From positions 1,761,001 to 1,825,000 of the forward strand of contig NC_059554.1 of assembly GCF_905220415.1 (NCBI RefSeq): a stretch of DNA of 64,000 bases. Reading direction: 5' to 3'. Within the stretch, counting starts at the first letter, position 1. Each line of letters starts with the position of its first letter. The notes below the pieces were generated by a model. That model searched no databases, was not told where the DNA came from, and saw nothing but the letters and a program-made list of their open reading frames with translations. Position numbers and translations under genes: made by a program. The stretch is from Colias croceus. Taxonomy: Eukaryota > Arthropoda > Insecta > Lepidoptera > Pieridae. Below are positions 46,594-59,453 of the stretch, one piece after another.

Positions 46594-46785
46594 CTAGATT
46601 TTGCCCGCGTTTTCAAAAGAAAACCCGCATAGTTCCCGTTCCCGTGGGATTTCCGGGATAAAACCTATCCTATGTGTTAATCCCAGTTAACTTCTAAATG
46701 CTAAATTTCATTGTAATCGGTTCAGTAGTATTTTCGTGAAACAGTAAACAACACACACACACACATCTTCTTTGTTTTATGATAA
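46594..46785 (-). mobile_element. Helitron-like non-autonomous element, family B
   Basis: Starts 'ctagattttgcccgcgtttt' with the hairpin partly deleted. 'cccgttcccgtgggatttcc' is intact, and the 5' end is degenerate after a CA run. Confidence 0.55.
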
Positions 46786-49700
46786 ATAGGTATGTTAAGC
46801 TTAAATAGCTTTAAATTATTCAAGTGCAATAAAAATCTTGATAAGTTTTCTATTTCAATGAACTTTGTTATTTTAGTAGTTCTTTTAAACACTATCAAAC
46901 ATCGGAAATATGAAATGCCACATAAAAGGAACATTCAAAATTAGGGTCCCGTGAATAATTTTGATAAAATACTTCAAAACCGCTTGTAAAGTTCTGCAAA
47001 TCTCAAATAAAACATTATCCGTATTAGAAACTACGGATTTATATAATCTCTACATTTTGTCCCTTTTATCGGAATCGTAACCCCAATAGGGTTACCACAA
47101 AATAAAAGAAATGGAACGATGGGAAATACTTACGTTTTTTTTATAATAACTAAATCATTGTAACTCTTTTGTATGATTTGGAGGTTCTATACTTGTTGAA
47201 CTTCTATAATTTTACCATGAATGAGTCTATTGTACGAGTATATAATATAACCAAAAAACATAATATTATCTATGTATTCCATCTTTGAACATTAGATTCT
47301 TTAATTATTATGACGCAGACACTGCTGTACAAATTCATGTTTTGGACTTTGGTATACAGCATTATTATATACTTAGTTGGTAAAAAATAATGTTCATAGC
47401 GTTAATTTATTTAATATTATATACTACCATTTAAGATATAAAGCAAAATAAATCAACAGTCAACAGTCACAAAACGCTTTCAACTTTTTCCCCTTTCTAA
47501 CAATATTTAATAGAAAGGATATAAAAACGAAATGCTACACATAATTAAATTGGAGAGATGAGTCATTCATCATCCACAACCTGTTAGTCCTATGAAATCT
47601 AAACGTGTACTAATTATAGTCCCAGTGTTTCGCTAGTTATGTCAATGCCAGCTTATCTTTTGTGAACGTTAACTTATTCAGTATTTCACTTGATTTTAAC
47701 CGAGTTTTTTGTCATAGTTATTTTATGCATCGTTTAATTTAAATATGTACTTGCTTTTATAATATTCGATTGACGCGAATGGATGTTTTTTATTCGTTAT
47801 TATGCAGGATTAAATATTTTATAGCAGTAGGTTAAGTGACTCTTCAGGACTGTCTTTTTGTGGATCTGCAAGCTTAATTTACTAAGTAAGTGTTTTAATT
47901 ATGCGCATTGGGATTTGTTTTATGAATAAAGGTGCTGAAAACCATTTTTAAAAGTTAATTTATTAAATAAAATACAGAAATTCTGCAATCTGACTATCTA
48001 AATGGAGTCGCATTCATTCGAGCCAATAGTGAGCTGAGAATTCCTTGAGATCTTGCTCGTAAATCCCAAACATCTTTGGAATGGACGAGGTAGCCTTGTG
48101 GTATGTCTTTGGTTGATTATGATAATCAATTCATATTATTATATTATTTCTGTAATTGGTAGGTAAATTTGATTCTTAAAATTGAACTGAAAAGTTAATG
48201 AATCTGATAGTCTTTCAGCAGTTTCTATTTGAGCTAAGAATATTAATCTAAATGACATTTTATACTAAACTGCATTTGTTTAGTTTTTAGTCTGGGCAGT
48301 CATCTATCCAGGCGGTGCCAGGACGAACGGCTAGTTTATCGTATATGATGATAGCATAATATTTTGATACAGTATCTTATATAAATTACGCAATTCTGGA
48401 ACGTAAGTGTACACGTATTAGGTAAAAGTACTTATTTTCGTTTAACCGGTGGCTCAGCTGCTCGTCTGCTTGCTATGCTAAAAACAAAACAGCGAGTAAC
48501 AAAGGTTATATAAACATAATATAAACATGTATTATAATTGCCAGTATCTTATAGAGCGACAAAGCACAAATAAAGTACTAAACCTACATGACGTATACAT
48601 ACCACATAGCTCCATTTCAATAGAAGTGCGGAAATGACACCGGACCGTCCGACAGATGGCGTTATCAGGGTACGCTAGAGACAATCCATCCTCTTGTTTA
48701 CATTATTACGTTACTAGCTTTACGCTCCGGCTTTGTTCGAGTTAACACAGCGAAAGTAGTTCATCATAATATAAGCCAAGCAATATTTTATATCTTCAAG
48801 TTGTATTTACAGTACCTAAAGCCTTTAAAGTCTGCCTAGTTTAATTTAAATCTATTTATCATATAAGATTGTATGGTTGTTTTGTTTTATACACATTTTG
48901 TAGAGGTCAGGAGTAGGCAATATCATAATATTGCCTACCCCTAGAGACCTCTCCTTCTTAAAAATACCAAATAATATCATATTCCATACCATATTATATT
49001 AGGTACATAATTATTACATAATGCAACGGCTAACGTTGACAAAGAACGGATAAAACGATTTATTTAAATTTCCGATAGCCTATTATGGTTAATAATACAT
49101 AATTCCAACAATACCCTTGTCCCTTACAGATACACAAATAACATATATAACGTATATATCACAGGAGTTGTATTGTGCACAACAAAATCTGAGCATATCT
49201 ACTTATTTCATATTTGAAATCTTTTTTGACTTCATATTGTATTATTCTTCATAATAATATGAGAACAATATTGCATGCAATACGCGCGAACATTACATTA
49301 TACATAAGTACCATAACAAAATTGGTATCTAATATAGACGTTCAATATCATCGAAGGTCGAACCCAAACGCTAGGAATTTTGTCCTAAAGTCGACATATT
49401 GCAATGAAATTAGGTCAGGCGAATACCGTGGCTTCGCAAATGGGTGATTAAATTCTTTAAATAGTTAAGTGGCTTTAAACGTTTCACCCAAACTAGTTTA
49501 ATTATTGCTAAATTTAAATGGATCTTAGGTACATATTATGTATTATATTTTTGTATTACGGTGCTAGTTGCTACACTCCTCGGAAACTACTGGACCTATT
49601 TTTATGAAATTTTCTGCGAAAAGTGTATTTCAAACCGCTAGTTGATTAGGATGTACTGACAGAATAATGATTGCCGTCGAATTAATAGAAGTGAACATGT

Positions 49701-51962
49701 CTTAGAGCTCTATATATTTTTCAACTTCCATCCTATAAAATTGAGTCTGAGTCATCATAAAACATAAAACAGAAACTCAACTCCACAATATCATAAAATA
49801 TAGCAAACATATCTCAGGAAATATGACATTTATCAAGAACTCACAAAGAACATGACTTTGTTGATGAATTTGTTTCAACGTTACTATAAAAATTTCTGCG
49901 AATAAAGTTTGTAGAATTGTTCAAACTGTCTCTAAATTGAGGCAATCGATGCGCTGTACTAGGTTTTTGTTTTTTGTATTCTATTGTTAAAGGCAGTCTA
50001 ACGAATTGCACGGTACCTACTATTCTACTAAGAGCCGATTTTTCAATGCTTGGTTTTAACCAATAAGTTTTAACTTATCCGTCCAATAAAGACACGATAA
50101 TATTAAAATGTGACTTAAACTGTCAAGTACGGGCAATAAGAATATGTTTTTAAAATGGTAGTTTTATACCTACATTATTCGACGAATAAGTTTTATATCT
50201 AAGGATTGAAAAATCGGCCCTAAAAATGAAGAAAATAACTTTATTATAATTAATTTTATATGTCATATCTATCTTAAGCCGGTTATGTTATATTCATGAG
50301 GGAATAGACTAAGATAAGACTATAAAGATTAATGATTTGATTTTTTGTTTGTCCAATGTTTCTTCATCGAAAACTGCTCGAGACTGTTGGAATAAATTTA
50401 GGTTACCATCACTTTTGTACTCTAATTTATTATATCTTATTTATATAATCGCAAACAGTAACCATTTCAAATCTTCTTATATTAAAGGCTTATTTATAAA
50501 TTGTTTTATTAAAGCAGCTGTACAGAAATAGCCAATGAAATAAAACAGAGAAGAAAGCATGACCGAGGCGCGGTAATTGAAAACTCCTGAATAGTAGTTT
50601 GCTAAAATTTCCTGCGTAATTATCAAACTTTTCACATTGTTCGAATTTAACGGTATTGTGGTTCACAGCTTTATTTGTGTGAAGTAGACAAGTTCTAAAC
50701 ACTGTTGAAAGCGGTTAGGGTTTATCCTTGATTTGTTACTTTTGTTTTTCTAAACAATTTAATAACCTATTGAAGATGAAAAGAGCCTGAAAGACGTCTG
50801 TGACATCTTAAGTTTGTGCAAAAATATAATTTAGAAAAAATATTATGTATAAAATACAGGGCATTAATATTGTCATGTCAGTTTAAATCAGTTTTATACG
50901 TCTCCTTTGTATACATAGTATAGAGTTTAAGTAGGTACTCATAATAAGTAAGTAATAATACATACTCTTATTCAATATGTTAGTAAAAACAGACGCTATA
51001 TCTTCAACTGACTATTAATTAAACCCCTAATTGGTTTTAGGAACATCTCTAGATTTGAAACTGTGATTAGTTTAAAGAGCGCGATTTTGTATTAAACTCA
51101 TGATTTATATAATCAACTAAGCTTTTACAAATGTATAAAAATAGTCAATTTTTAAGAATAGAACCGATTCCCTGACATTTTTCTTTAATTCTACAGAACC
51201 TTATAAATATCCTAAGCGTGATATAATCAGGATTACTGGTACGAACAGCGCAGATATTTCGATTTCCGCGGCTTCCATTGCAAAGCTCTGAAAGTTCCTG
51301 CAAAGGTTTTATATCGGCCTCATTGCGCACTCCAATGAGCGATTTTAGCCCGAGATATTACAAATTATATTTTATAAATGATTTTTAGGGAAGTTAGTCG
51401 CAGAATATGAGTTATTCTAGAGCTTCTTTACTTCTTTACTCATAATATGTAATTATCTTTAATCTTTAAAAAATAGAGATAAAAAAAAATACCATAGAGC
51501 GGCGATTTTATGTCTTTAATAAATTGTAAATAAACTATGTTTGTACATAGTTTGTATATAATTTGTACATACTATGTTTGGATATAATTCTTAAAAAAGT
51601 ATCGTTGGATAGATAAACAAAAAAAGAACTCAAGTTGTTGCTGAAAAATACGCAAGTTTCCCTTAAATACTCTTCAAAAATTATAAAAAATCGCTTTGCT
51701 TGCATAGATGCATTTCGACTGCGCTTAGATAGTAGACTATTTTTTATTAACAAAAAATCTGAATCTCTTACGCTATTTACTAAAAGCCTTGATTCAAATG
51801 AGTCGCTCGTGTACGCAAGTTCATTTGTGGTTTTATTGCAACCTGTAAGCGTTATCAAGAAATTAGCTGTTAATACATACTTTAAAACACTTTAAAGTTA
51901 AAAATGGAGAAAGTTTAGTTTAGCTAGTTATATAAGCTTAGTAATATGTTTAGTTTATTAAA
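46786..51962. other. Intergenic sequence
   Basis: AT-rich DNA with no gene I can support. A decayed CTAG-type end is possible at about 48713. The short perfect hairpin at 48899-48953 is listed separately. Confidence 0.35.
48899..48953. repeat. Hairpin, near-perfect
   Basis: 'gtaggcaatat' and 'atattgcctac' pair perfectly around a 3-base loop. 'agaggtc' and 'gacctct' extend the stem after an internal bulge. It is isolated and not part of a recognised element. Confidence 0.6.
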
Positions 51963-52132
51963 TCTTATATATAAAAATGAATCGCAAAATGTGTTGGTAA
52001 GCGCATAACTCGAAAACGACTGAACCGATTTTGATAATTCTTTTTTTATTATATTTCTTGAAGTACGAGGATGGATCTTATGTAGAGAAAACGTAAACAT
52101 GTACCACGGGCGAAGCCGGGGCGGACCACTAG
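51963..52132 (+). mobile_element. Helitron-like non-autonomous element, family D
   Basis: Nearly identical to the copy at 4143: begins 'tcttatatataaaaatgaat' and ends 'ggcgaagccggggcggacca' then CTAG. Confidence 0.65.
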
Positions 52133-52248
52133 TATAAAATATAAACGTTTGCACGGACATTTCTCTATTTAAGTTGTATATTAAATACTTGTATGAGAGT
52201 GGAAAGAGTTTTTGGAATTTGTTGAGTAATATTATTTGTTTTTTTTTC

Positions 52249-52771
52249 CTGAGAGAGCTTTTACTCAGTGTCCTATCATTAAAAGCTCTACCTAGTCCTG
52301 AGAGAGCTTTTACTATCATTAAAAGCTCTATGAAGTCCTGAGAGAGCTTTTACTAATTATCCTATCATTAAAAGTTCTACCTAGTCCTGAGAGAGCTTTT
52401 ACTAATTGTCCTATCATTAAAAGCTCTATCAAGTCCTGAGAGAGCTTTTACTTATTGTGCTATCATTAAAAGCTCTATGAAGTCCTGAGAGAGCTTTTAC
52501 TAATTATCCTATCATTAAAAGTTCTACCTAGTCCTGAGAGAGCTTTTACTAATTGTCCTATCATTAAAAGCTCTATCAAGTCCTGAGAGAGCTTTTACTT
52601 ATTGTGCTATCATTAAAAGCTCTACCTAGTCCTTAGAGAGCTTTTACTATCATTAAAAGCTCTATGAAGTCCTGAGAGAGCTTTTACTAATTGTCCTATC
52701 ATTAAAAGCTCTACCTAGTCCTGAGAGAGCTTTTACTTATTGTTTTATCATTAAAAGCTCAACCTAGTCCC
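52249..52771. repeat. Minisatellite of 11 hairpin-forming units
   Basis: Units start ('gagagagctttta') at 52251, 52300, 52340, 52389, 52438, 52487, 52536, 52585, 52634, 52674 and 52723. Spacing is 49 bp, except 40 bp twice. Each unit contains 'agagctttta' and its partner 'taaaagctct' around a 15-18 bp spacer, so every unit is a potential hairpin. The three-unit block starting at 52340 is repeated at 52487, apart from the last few bases, which gives a 147-bp higher-order repeat. Confidence 0.9.
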
Positions 52772-52885
52772 TATAACTTTTATAACTTTACATTAAAGTT
52801 ATTAATGTACATAATTATCTATCTCTTCCAAATTTATGATGTGAGGTCTTGCAGTATTCCTGAAAATCAACGTTTTATAATATTA

Positions 52886-53090
52886 CTAGCTTACCGCCCG
52901 CGGCTTCGCCCGCTTTGTCTAAAACCTAATAAATTATATACTAAAACCTTCCTCTTGAATCACTCTATCTATAAAAAAAATCGCATCAAAATCCGTTGCG
53001 TAGTTTTAAAGATTTAAGCATACAAAGGGACATAGGGATATAGGGACATAGGGACAGAGAAAGCGACTTTGTTTTATACTATGTAGTGAT
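52886..53090 (-). mobile_element. Helitron-like non-autonomous element, family C
   Basis: Best-preserved family C copy: 'ctagcttaccgcccgcggct' to 'actatgtagtgat'. A small tandem duplication 'catagggatatagggacat' lies inside. Confidence 0.65.
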
Positions 53091-53133
53091 AAACATAATT
53101 ATCATGTAGTGCCCAAAGTGAAATGAAGGAAAG

Positions 53134-53181
53134 GAGGAAAGAGAGGTGGAAAAGTATCTACTTTTCCACCTCTCTTTCCTC
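53134..53181. repeat. Perfect 23-bp hairpin
   Basis: A purine-rich strand 53134-53156 ('aaagagaggtggaaaagta' is its end) pairs perfectly with 53159-53181 across a 2-base loop. It lies between two Helitron-like elements. Confidence 0.75.
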
Positions 53182-53844
53182 TTTTCCACCATACATTTAA
53201 AGTTCATTTTATTTCATTTTTTACTGACTTTATCGTGACGAAATTAACCATTTTCACAGAAAGTCTCCTTAAAGACGGTTCTACGATGTTTAAATTCTGC
53301 ACACGAGTAGACCGTACGTTACTGCAGTATAAATTGGAACAGTCTTTTAAACTGTATTTTAGAACTATTTACTATAAGAGAAGTTTAGTTGTAGTAACAG
53401 CCCGAATAACTTGTCTGTTTTTATAAGTTTTAATCATTAATGATTGTGCAAATTGGAAGAGAGAAGATTTATTCAGGTTTTATGTTTTTGATATTATAAT
53501 GTTTGTAAGTTTAACTGGGACTTCAAATAAGACAAATTACAATAAATTTCCAAACTATATTAGACAAAAGCCTCCAAATTATAATATTATAGAAGATCCT
53601 CTTTGTTAAATGTCTGTAAAATAATAAAATGCTGATTATGGTAGGGTTTCACGATTCGGCGCATTCCATATCTCAGTTAATATGGCGTCCCTTCACAGGT
53701 CACAGCATTTATCATTGCGATAAAAGGACATCATTTCTGGTCCACTTGTTTTCGCCTTGGAGGGTAAATTACATATTTGGTGCGATGGCTTGGAAGAAAA
53801 CAGTGTGTGAGACAAGAATTTATGAAACTTTGTAGCTAAGATTA

Positions 53845-54012
53845 TCACTACATAGTATAAAACAAAGTCATTTTCTCTGTCCCTATATGCTTAAATCTTT
53901 AAAACAACGCAACGGATTATGATGCGGTATTTTATAGATAGAGTGATTCAAGAGAAAGGTTTTAGTATATAATTTGTAGACAAAGCGGGCGAAGCCGCGG
54001 GCGGAAAGCTAT
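53845..54012 (+). mobile_element. Helitron-like non-autonomous element, family C
   Basis: Begins 'TCACTACATAGTATAAAACA' and ends 'gcgggcgaagccgcgggcgg' then 'aaagcta'. It faces the opposite way to 52886. Confidence 0.6.
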
Positions 54013-54149
54013 AAAATAATACTAAGATATTATTAATTTAATGGTGAATATAAATTCAATTGTAATGTCTGTAATCTTTAGTAATAGAAAACCTTTAGAA
54101 AACAGATGTCTCATCATCCCTTGAGTCACTATGTATGCGTGTTTTTGTT

Positions 54150-54332
54150 GATTATTTTTCCGACCCAAATATCGACCAATAGAATTGCACCATTCGACGT
54201 CACGTGGTACAACCTACATGGTATTATACTGATAATTTTTTGAAAATTTTCTCTGGTCGTTGACGTCAAACTGACAGGTTGAATTCAATTGTGAAATTAT
54301 ATTGGCCGACATTTGGGACGGAAAAATAATCT
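54150..54332. mobile_element. ~183-bp MITE with ~40-bp TIRs
   Basis: 'gattatttttccgacccaaa' at the left and 'tttgggacggaaaaataatc' at the right are inverted partners, and the similarity continues inward to about 40 bp. Confidence 0.6.
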
Positions 54333-54336
54333 CCCG

Positions 54337-54536
54337 AATACCACACGAGCTTCAAAATTATCTGGCATTTCCCTCAAGGTTCCCTGCAAACAAATAAAGT
54401 CGTCAAGTTTTTCAGGAAAAATCACTCGCGCTTCGCGCTCGTGATTTTTTAGCCTTGACGAAAAACTTGACTCCTTCATTTGTTTGCAACGAACCTATCG
54501 GAAAATACCCGATAATTTTGAAGCTCTTGTGGTATT
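54337..54536. repeat. 200-bp palindromic element
   Basis: 'aataccacacgagcttcaaa' and 'ttgaagctcttgtggtatt' are the ends. 'gcaaacaaataaagtcgtca' pairs with 'gactccttcatttgtttgc', and the centre is 'actcgcgcttcgcgctcgtg'. Nearly the whole sequence can fold on itself. It lies 4 bp from the MITE before it. Confidence 0.7.
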
Positions 54537-54892
54537 ATAAGTGATTAATTAAGAGAAAATAAATGAAAAAGCTTTTGAAAAAGAATATTTATGCTTACAA
54601 ATAAATAAAACAGACCAAGTCAAAAATTTCCGCAATTCTAATTTTAACCATGAAATGTTTTTACAAAAATCTAAATACAATCCGCATGAAAGGTCATAAA
54701 TTCAAATGAAGCTCTATTATTTCAATGTAAATTAATCTGTTGGGCAAAAGTAAATATTTATAACATCCTAAATAAATATTTTCTGGAGTGAAACATGATA
54801 AGGCGTCAGTTGCGTTGAAATATGAGCAAATCCTTATAGAAGCCTTGACTATAGTGCTAGTGAAAGCGGAAAATCATTGACTCATCACGACT

Positions 54893-55165
54893 GACTGGTT
54901 GGCTTGGTTGGTAGTGGCCCTGCCTTTCAAGCCAGAGGTCGTGAGTTCGATTCCCACCCGGGGCAAGTATTTGTGTGAACATAGATGTTTGCTCTGTGTC
55001 TGGGTGTTAATTATCTATATAAGTATTTATTTAAAATTATATATGTATGTTTATCAGCCATCTGATTTCCATAACACAAGGGAAAGCTTAGTATGGGATC
55101 AGAGCGTGCCGTGTGTGAAAATTGTCCTAAAATATTTATATTATATTTATATTATTATATATCTT
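54893..55165 (+). mobile_element. tRNA-derived SINE (lepidopteran type)
   Basis: The head has an A-box-like 'ggcttggttggtagtggccc' and a clear B box 'gttcgattcc' (54945-54954). The body has 'gtatttgtgtgaacatagat', 'tttatcagccatctgatttc' and 'cataacacaagggaaagctt', and the tail is an AT repeat ('atatttatattatatttat'). This order is one I know from a widespread lepidopteran SINE family. A frame running through it is not a gene. Confidence 0.8.
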
Positions 55166-56499
55166 ATTATGAATTTCGGAACTACGAGTAGGTATCCATC
55201 TATTTTTTCGTCAGTGGTACATAATGTAGCTTATATCTATTACTCGGGAATCACGTAGGTACATAACAATAAAAATATAACAAAAAATGTTACCTCTTTA
55301 TATAAGTTTGGACAGGAGCTTGTGCTACAGTGGGATGAAATATATGAAAATAATATATGTAATGGTTACTCTACATCAAATATCTTGGAGCAATGCAGTA
55401 CTGAGTACAGTTTATTTTACCGTGAAAAAGCAGTAGATACCTACTATGGCATACAGCAATAAATGCCTACTTAAAAAAAGTAACATTGCTTTTGCCCGCC
55501 GGCGAAATATTATTCAAATGCGATTCATTAGTTCTTTGAAGATATTTTGCGAGTCTTTCACAAAGTCTATGTAGATGTATATCTTCTTTTTCTCTACAAA
55601 TTACGATAATTTTCGCTTCTTTTCCCACCAAAATCTCAGCCTAATGCCGCAGAATGTTAAGTCATGTTGTCTAAAAGCTGAAAGCGATAAATTGTAAATT
55701 TTTGCAAACGACATCTCATTTCGGAGAATGGAGACGTTGATGGGACGCTGTTTCTTTTGAACTCAGTGTTAATTGTCGTACCTAATGAGATTATTGTGCT
55801 GATTTATTTGTGTATTTGCATATTAAATTACATTTTTCTCGTAATAATGTTGTTTGGAATCGTATCGCTATGATTTCATTCATCTACCTGAACTTTTATA
55901 AATACGATATTTCAGTATATACCTAAGTGTAAACAGAGATCACTGAAGTATTACATAATAAAGTTACATGTTTACATGTTACATGTTTACATGTTACATA
56001 GTTACATGTCATAGTATATAACTATGTTAGGTAATACTTTTAACACAGTTTTAATTTTAAATTTCAGTGTACCTGCAATACGAATTGCTTAAACAAGTTC
56101 TCCTTTTGTGTTTAATTTTTATATTGTTATTCCACATAAACAAATTTTTTTAACATATTTTTATTTTATTGAGTTGATATCAAAATTCCTTAAATCTAAG
56201 TCTAAAAAGTTGAACGTTGAGGAGTTTTTGCTGTTTGCCGAATACACACAACACACATTCTTTTTCACAAAAATGTTAACACATTGCAGTACTACCTTAT
56301 TTTTATAAAAATAAAAGCTGGGGGCTTTTAGTTCACAAGGGTAGAACCGTAGAAAGGTAGAAAGAGGCGGGAATTGCCTTAAGCATCACATGATGAGTGG
56401 CGAAATGCCAACTACATAATTAAACAAATAAGGAGTCCTTAATACATTTTAGTCTCATAAAACGTAGCTTTGTGTAGTAAAAGGTAGGAAATTTTTACC
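55166..56499. other. Intergenic sequence
   Basis: No gene recognised. A small tandem repeat of 'ttacatgtttacatg' lies at about 55971-56015. Confidence 0.4.
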
Positions 56500-56567
56500 A
56501 GTAGTTCCTGAGACTAGCGCGTTCAAACAAACAATCAAACTCTTCAGTTTATAATATTAGTATAGAT
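56500..56567 (-). mobile_element. 5' fragment of Helitron-like family E
   Basis: 'ccagtagttcctgagactag' to 'ataatattagtatagat'. The 3' half, with hairpin and CTAG, is absent. Confidence 0.55.
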
Positions 56568-56863
56568 TAATACAATATTCTGAGGCGATATTTGAGTATT
56601 ATTAGTTTTTATTGCGAATAATTCTTGTTGAAGTCTAAAGCCCCATTCGTGTAATGTAACAAAGGGGAAAGACATTGCATTTACTTCGGAGTTCGGGCTC
56701 GTGGATGGTTTTATTTGAAGTTAAAGCTCATAATGGGTTCGTGTCAAATTAAACTGTTTATGTATATAGCCTATAGGGAAGTTTGTTGTTTGGTTTGTTA
56801 CGTAATACGTTTATTTCTATATGAGAGTTTTTATTTAGGGAATTTTTGCAAAGAACCTTCTGA

Positions 56864-57036
56864 AAAAAAGACGTGTGGCACTCGGGGACTGCCGCGGTAA
56901 AGCTATTGCATGCTATGCCTTCAAGCCACACCTCTGCCCGTCGGAGTGGGGAGCGTGAGGTTTTTTCGTTACGGAATTACTCGATTCGGTCCCCGCGCTC
57001 ATGGCCCGCAATAGAAGCTATGCAATAGCTTAAAAG
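56864..57036 (+). mobile_element. ~170-bp dispersed element, copy 2
   Basis: Matches 29734-29904 along its length, with 'tcggtccccgcgctcatggc' near the right and the same inverted 'gctatgcaatagctt' end. Confidence 0.65.
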
Positions 57037-57300
57037 TATAAGATAATATTTTAAAATGTTTTGGTCAATTGAGTAAAACCTTACTTTAACTAACATGTTA
57101 ATTACAAAAATTTATTTACCTACCTGTAATATACATTTTTTAGTCCATGAAATAAAATACAGAAAAAATAAACAATATGATACAATAATGATATAAAATC
57201 GAGCCCCCCAGCTAGGCTTATCACTTGAACTTGAACTCTACCAGACTGCAGACAAGCACTAATAAAATGGGTATAATAATTTTAACATAATATACCTTTA

Positions 57301-57547
57301 CTAGCTTTCCACCCGCGGCTTCGCCCGCGCAGTCAAAGAAAAACCCGCAAAGTAAAGTTCCCGTTCCCGTGGGATTTCCGGGATAAAACCTATCCTATGT
57401 CCCGGGGTAAAAAGTAGCCTATGTCCTTTTTTGGGTACCAAAATATCTTATAGGTACCAAAATTCATGAAAATTGGTTCAGTAGCGTGATTGAGACTTGA
57501 GTAACAGACAGACAGAGTTACTTTCGCATTTATAATATTAGTATGGA
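57301..57547 (-). mobile_element. Helitron-like non-autonomous element, family A
   Basis: 'ctagctttccacccgcggct' to 'ataatattagtatgga', with the 'gacagacagagttactttcg' segment near the right. Confidence 0.65.
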
Positions 57548-58127
57548 TATAAAAGCTATTACACTAACAGTATCTGATTTATTTAAGAATACAAAGATAT
57601 TTCATCCAAATTAAATTGAAACCGTCCAAATAAGATGTCTATATTGTGGTCTATATCATCGTGTATGTACACTGTACAGTGTACGCGGTAGTACGTGGCG
57701 TGGTTTCTAAGTCAGGAAGTAGACAGAATATGAATGACTTGTATACGAGTATAATGTGCTTAACGTTTAGACGTGAGAACATTTTCATAGCACTGAAGGG
57801 AAATTTTAGGATTCATTAAGACGTGTATTATTATGAGGCGTTTTTAGTGTGTGTTAAAACAGTTTATCTTGCCGTTTAATTAGATACTAGCTATGTCCTA
57901 CAAAAATGGTAAAATACACTTGTGTTTATCCTGGTGACTATTTTCATGCTAAATTTCATCCAAATCCATTTCAATCACCACTTTAAACTATTTAAATAAA
58001 TGCATAGGTATTAATTAATACTTTGATACTTCTATTTAGGTACATCATACTTAGGTACCTAATTTATAACTAATTTATCGCCGAGACAAGAATCACTATA
58101 CTTACAGTTTGAAAAAAATGTGTACCT

Positions 58128-58342
58128 ACGTGTACTATAGTGTACACATAACACACGTAAGAAGTGAAACTTCTTTATGACCTTATTTAAAAAAAAAATA
58201 ACAATATACAACTTTACAGAAATACGTCAATCACGCGTGGTAGGGATAAAAACAAGATGGCGCGTAGCGGGAAAATGTCACGCGTAACGAAAAAGTGTTA
58301 AACTAAATTTTTTTCCAACCCCGATAAAGAAGTTTCACTTCA
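58128..58342 (+). mobile_element. Short TIR element, 'GAAGTGAAACTTC' family, type B
   Basis: Ends 'aagaagtgaaacttcttt' and 'aaagaagtttcacttcaa' are exact inverted partners. The core 'gcgtggtagggataaaa' matches the copy at 7984. A 'gcgcgta...cgcgtaacg' segment is partly duplicated inside. Confidence 0.65.
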
Positions 58343-59420
58343 ATAATAATAAAACTGCATCAAAATCTATTGCATAGTAAGCATACGTAAGGACGGACGG
58401 ACAGTGACTTAATTTAATCTATACCTATAAATCTAAATTTTCTTAGATAAAATAAAATACAAACGTCATTTCCCAACATAATACATTACAGGGACCTCGC
58501 CTCAATAAATCTACTCGGCAGTTAATATAAATAATGCCGCCATTTTCTCGTCAAGCTCACGTAATGTTGGTATTAATGAACTCGCTCAAACAAAAACCAT
58601 TAACATCTATTAGTGACGGAATAAAACTGTCACCTGCAGTGAATTAGAGGTTCGAGCACCCTTGGGTGTGTGACAAGGTCGTAATATAGGTAACTACTAG
58701 CTAGCCGCCCTGGGTTCGTTTGATGTTCTTTTATTTATTAAGAAGTCATTAGGTAACGAATGTATCCTATGTGAAAACCTATTCATTAGGAAGTTATTGT
58801 TGTTTATTATGTGCCTGGTTAATTTAAACATATTCAAATGTTCTAAATTAAAAAGAAAATGATTTTGATGAAGATAAACTATTTAACTGAAAATAATCGT
58901 AGGTACCTAATTAATACATACCTAGGTAATTTTGATGATGCTTTAAAATGTAAAATTTATTAGATATAGGTCCTATACAAAAATTGACAGTAAATGGTAT
59001 CCCAGCCAACACAGATTAGCTGAATAAATTTTGCGTAAAAGCAATTCTTTTAACTTTATGCTGGATAAAGTATTTGTATAACTTCTGTGTAAGCGCTTAT
59101 ACAGATGATATTCAAGCAATTTGGGCACAAAATATCTTGCTTCAATTTGGATAACATTTGATTAATAGCCACATAGCAGCTGAATAAATGTACAACACAC
59201 TGAATATCTTCTGCATAAATTCTGATTTTTCTTTAGTCCAGAAATTATACAGCTTTTATGCAGTTGTTAATTTGTGAGTTCAGATATTCAAATGATATTC
59301 AAAATTCCGATCTTAGAAGTAGTTTTACAAAGAAATTATGCAAGTAAAAAATGTATAAATGTATTTTTAATTGTGACGAGAGTATATTTTGTGTTATTAT
59401 TAGTTGAAAATTTGTTAAAA

Positions 59421-59453
59421 TGTCCGCTGATGATCACTTCTTCAAAAATTGGG
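59421..59453 (+). pseudogene. Possible first exon in the TIR element
   Basis: ATG followed by 'SADDHFFKNW' and a strong donor 'gtaagta'. The placement, just before a polypyrimidine tract and acceptor at 60180-60200, suggests a transposon gene. In phase it would soon meet a stop in the next exon. Confidence 0.3.

Noticed and set aside
48713..48780. Another Helitron-like 3' end ('ctagctttacgctccggctt')
   Set aside because: Only the terminal bases match; the hairpin is broken and no family-specific body follows.
51924..52319. 131-codon minus-strand frame
   Set aside because: It spans a Helitron-like element and the start of the minisatellite; low complexity and no protein features.
54899..55258. 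119-codon frame starting 'MAWLVVALPFKPEVV'
   Set aside because: It runs through the tRNA-derived head and body of a SINE. The codons overlap the B box and AT tail, and there is no similarity to a protein.
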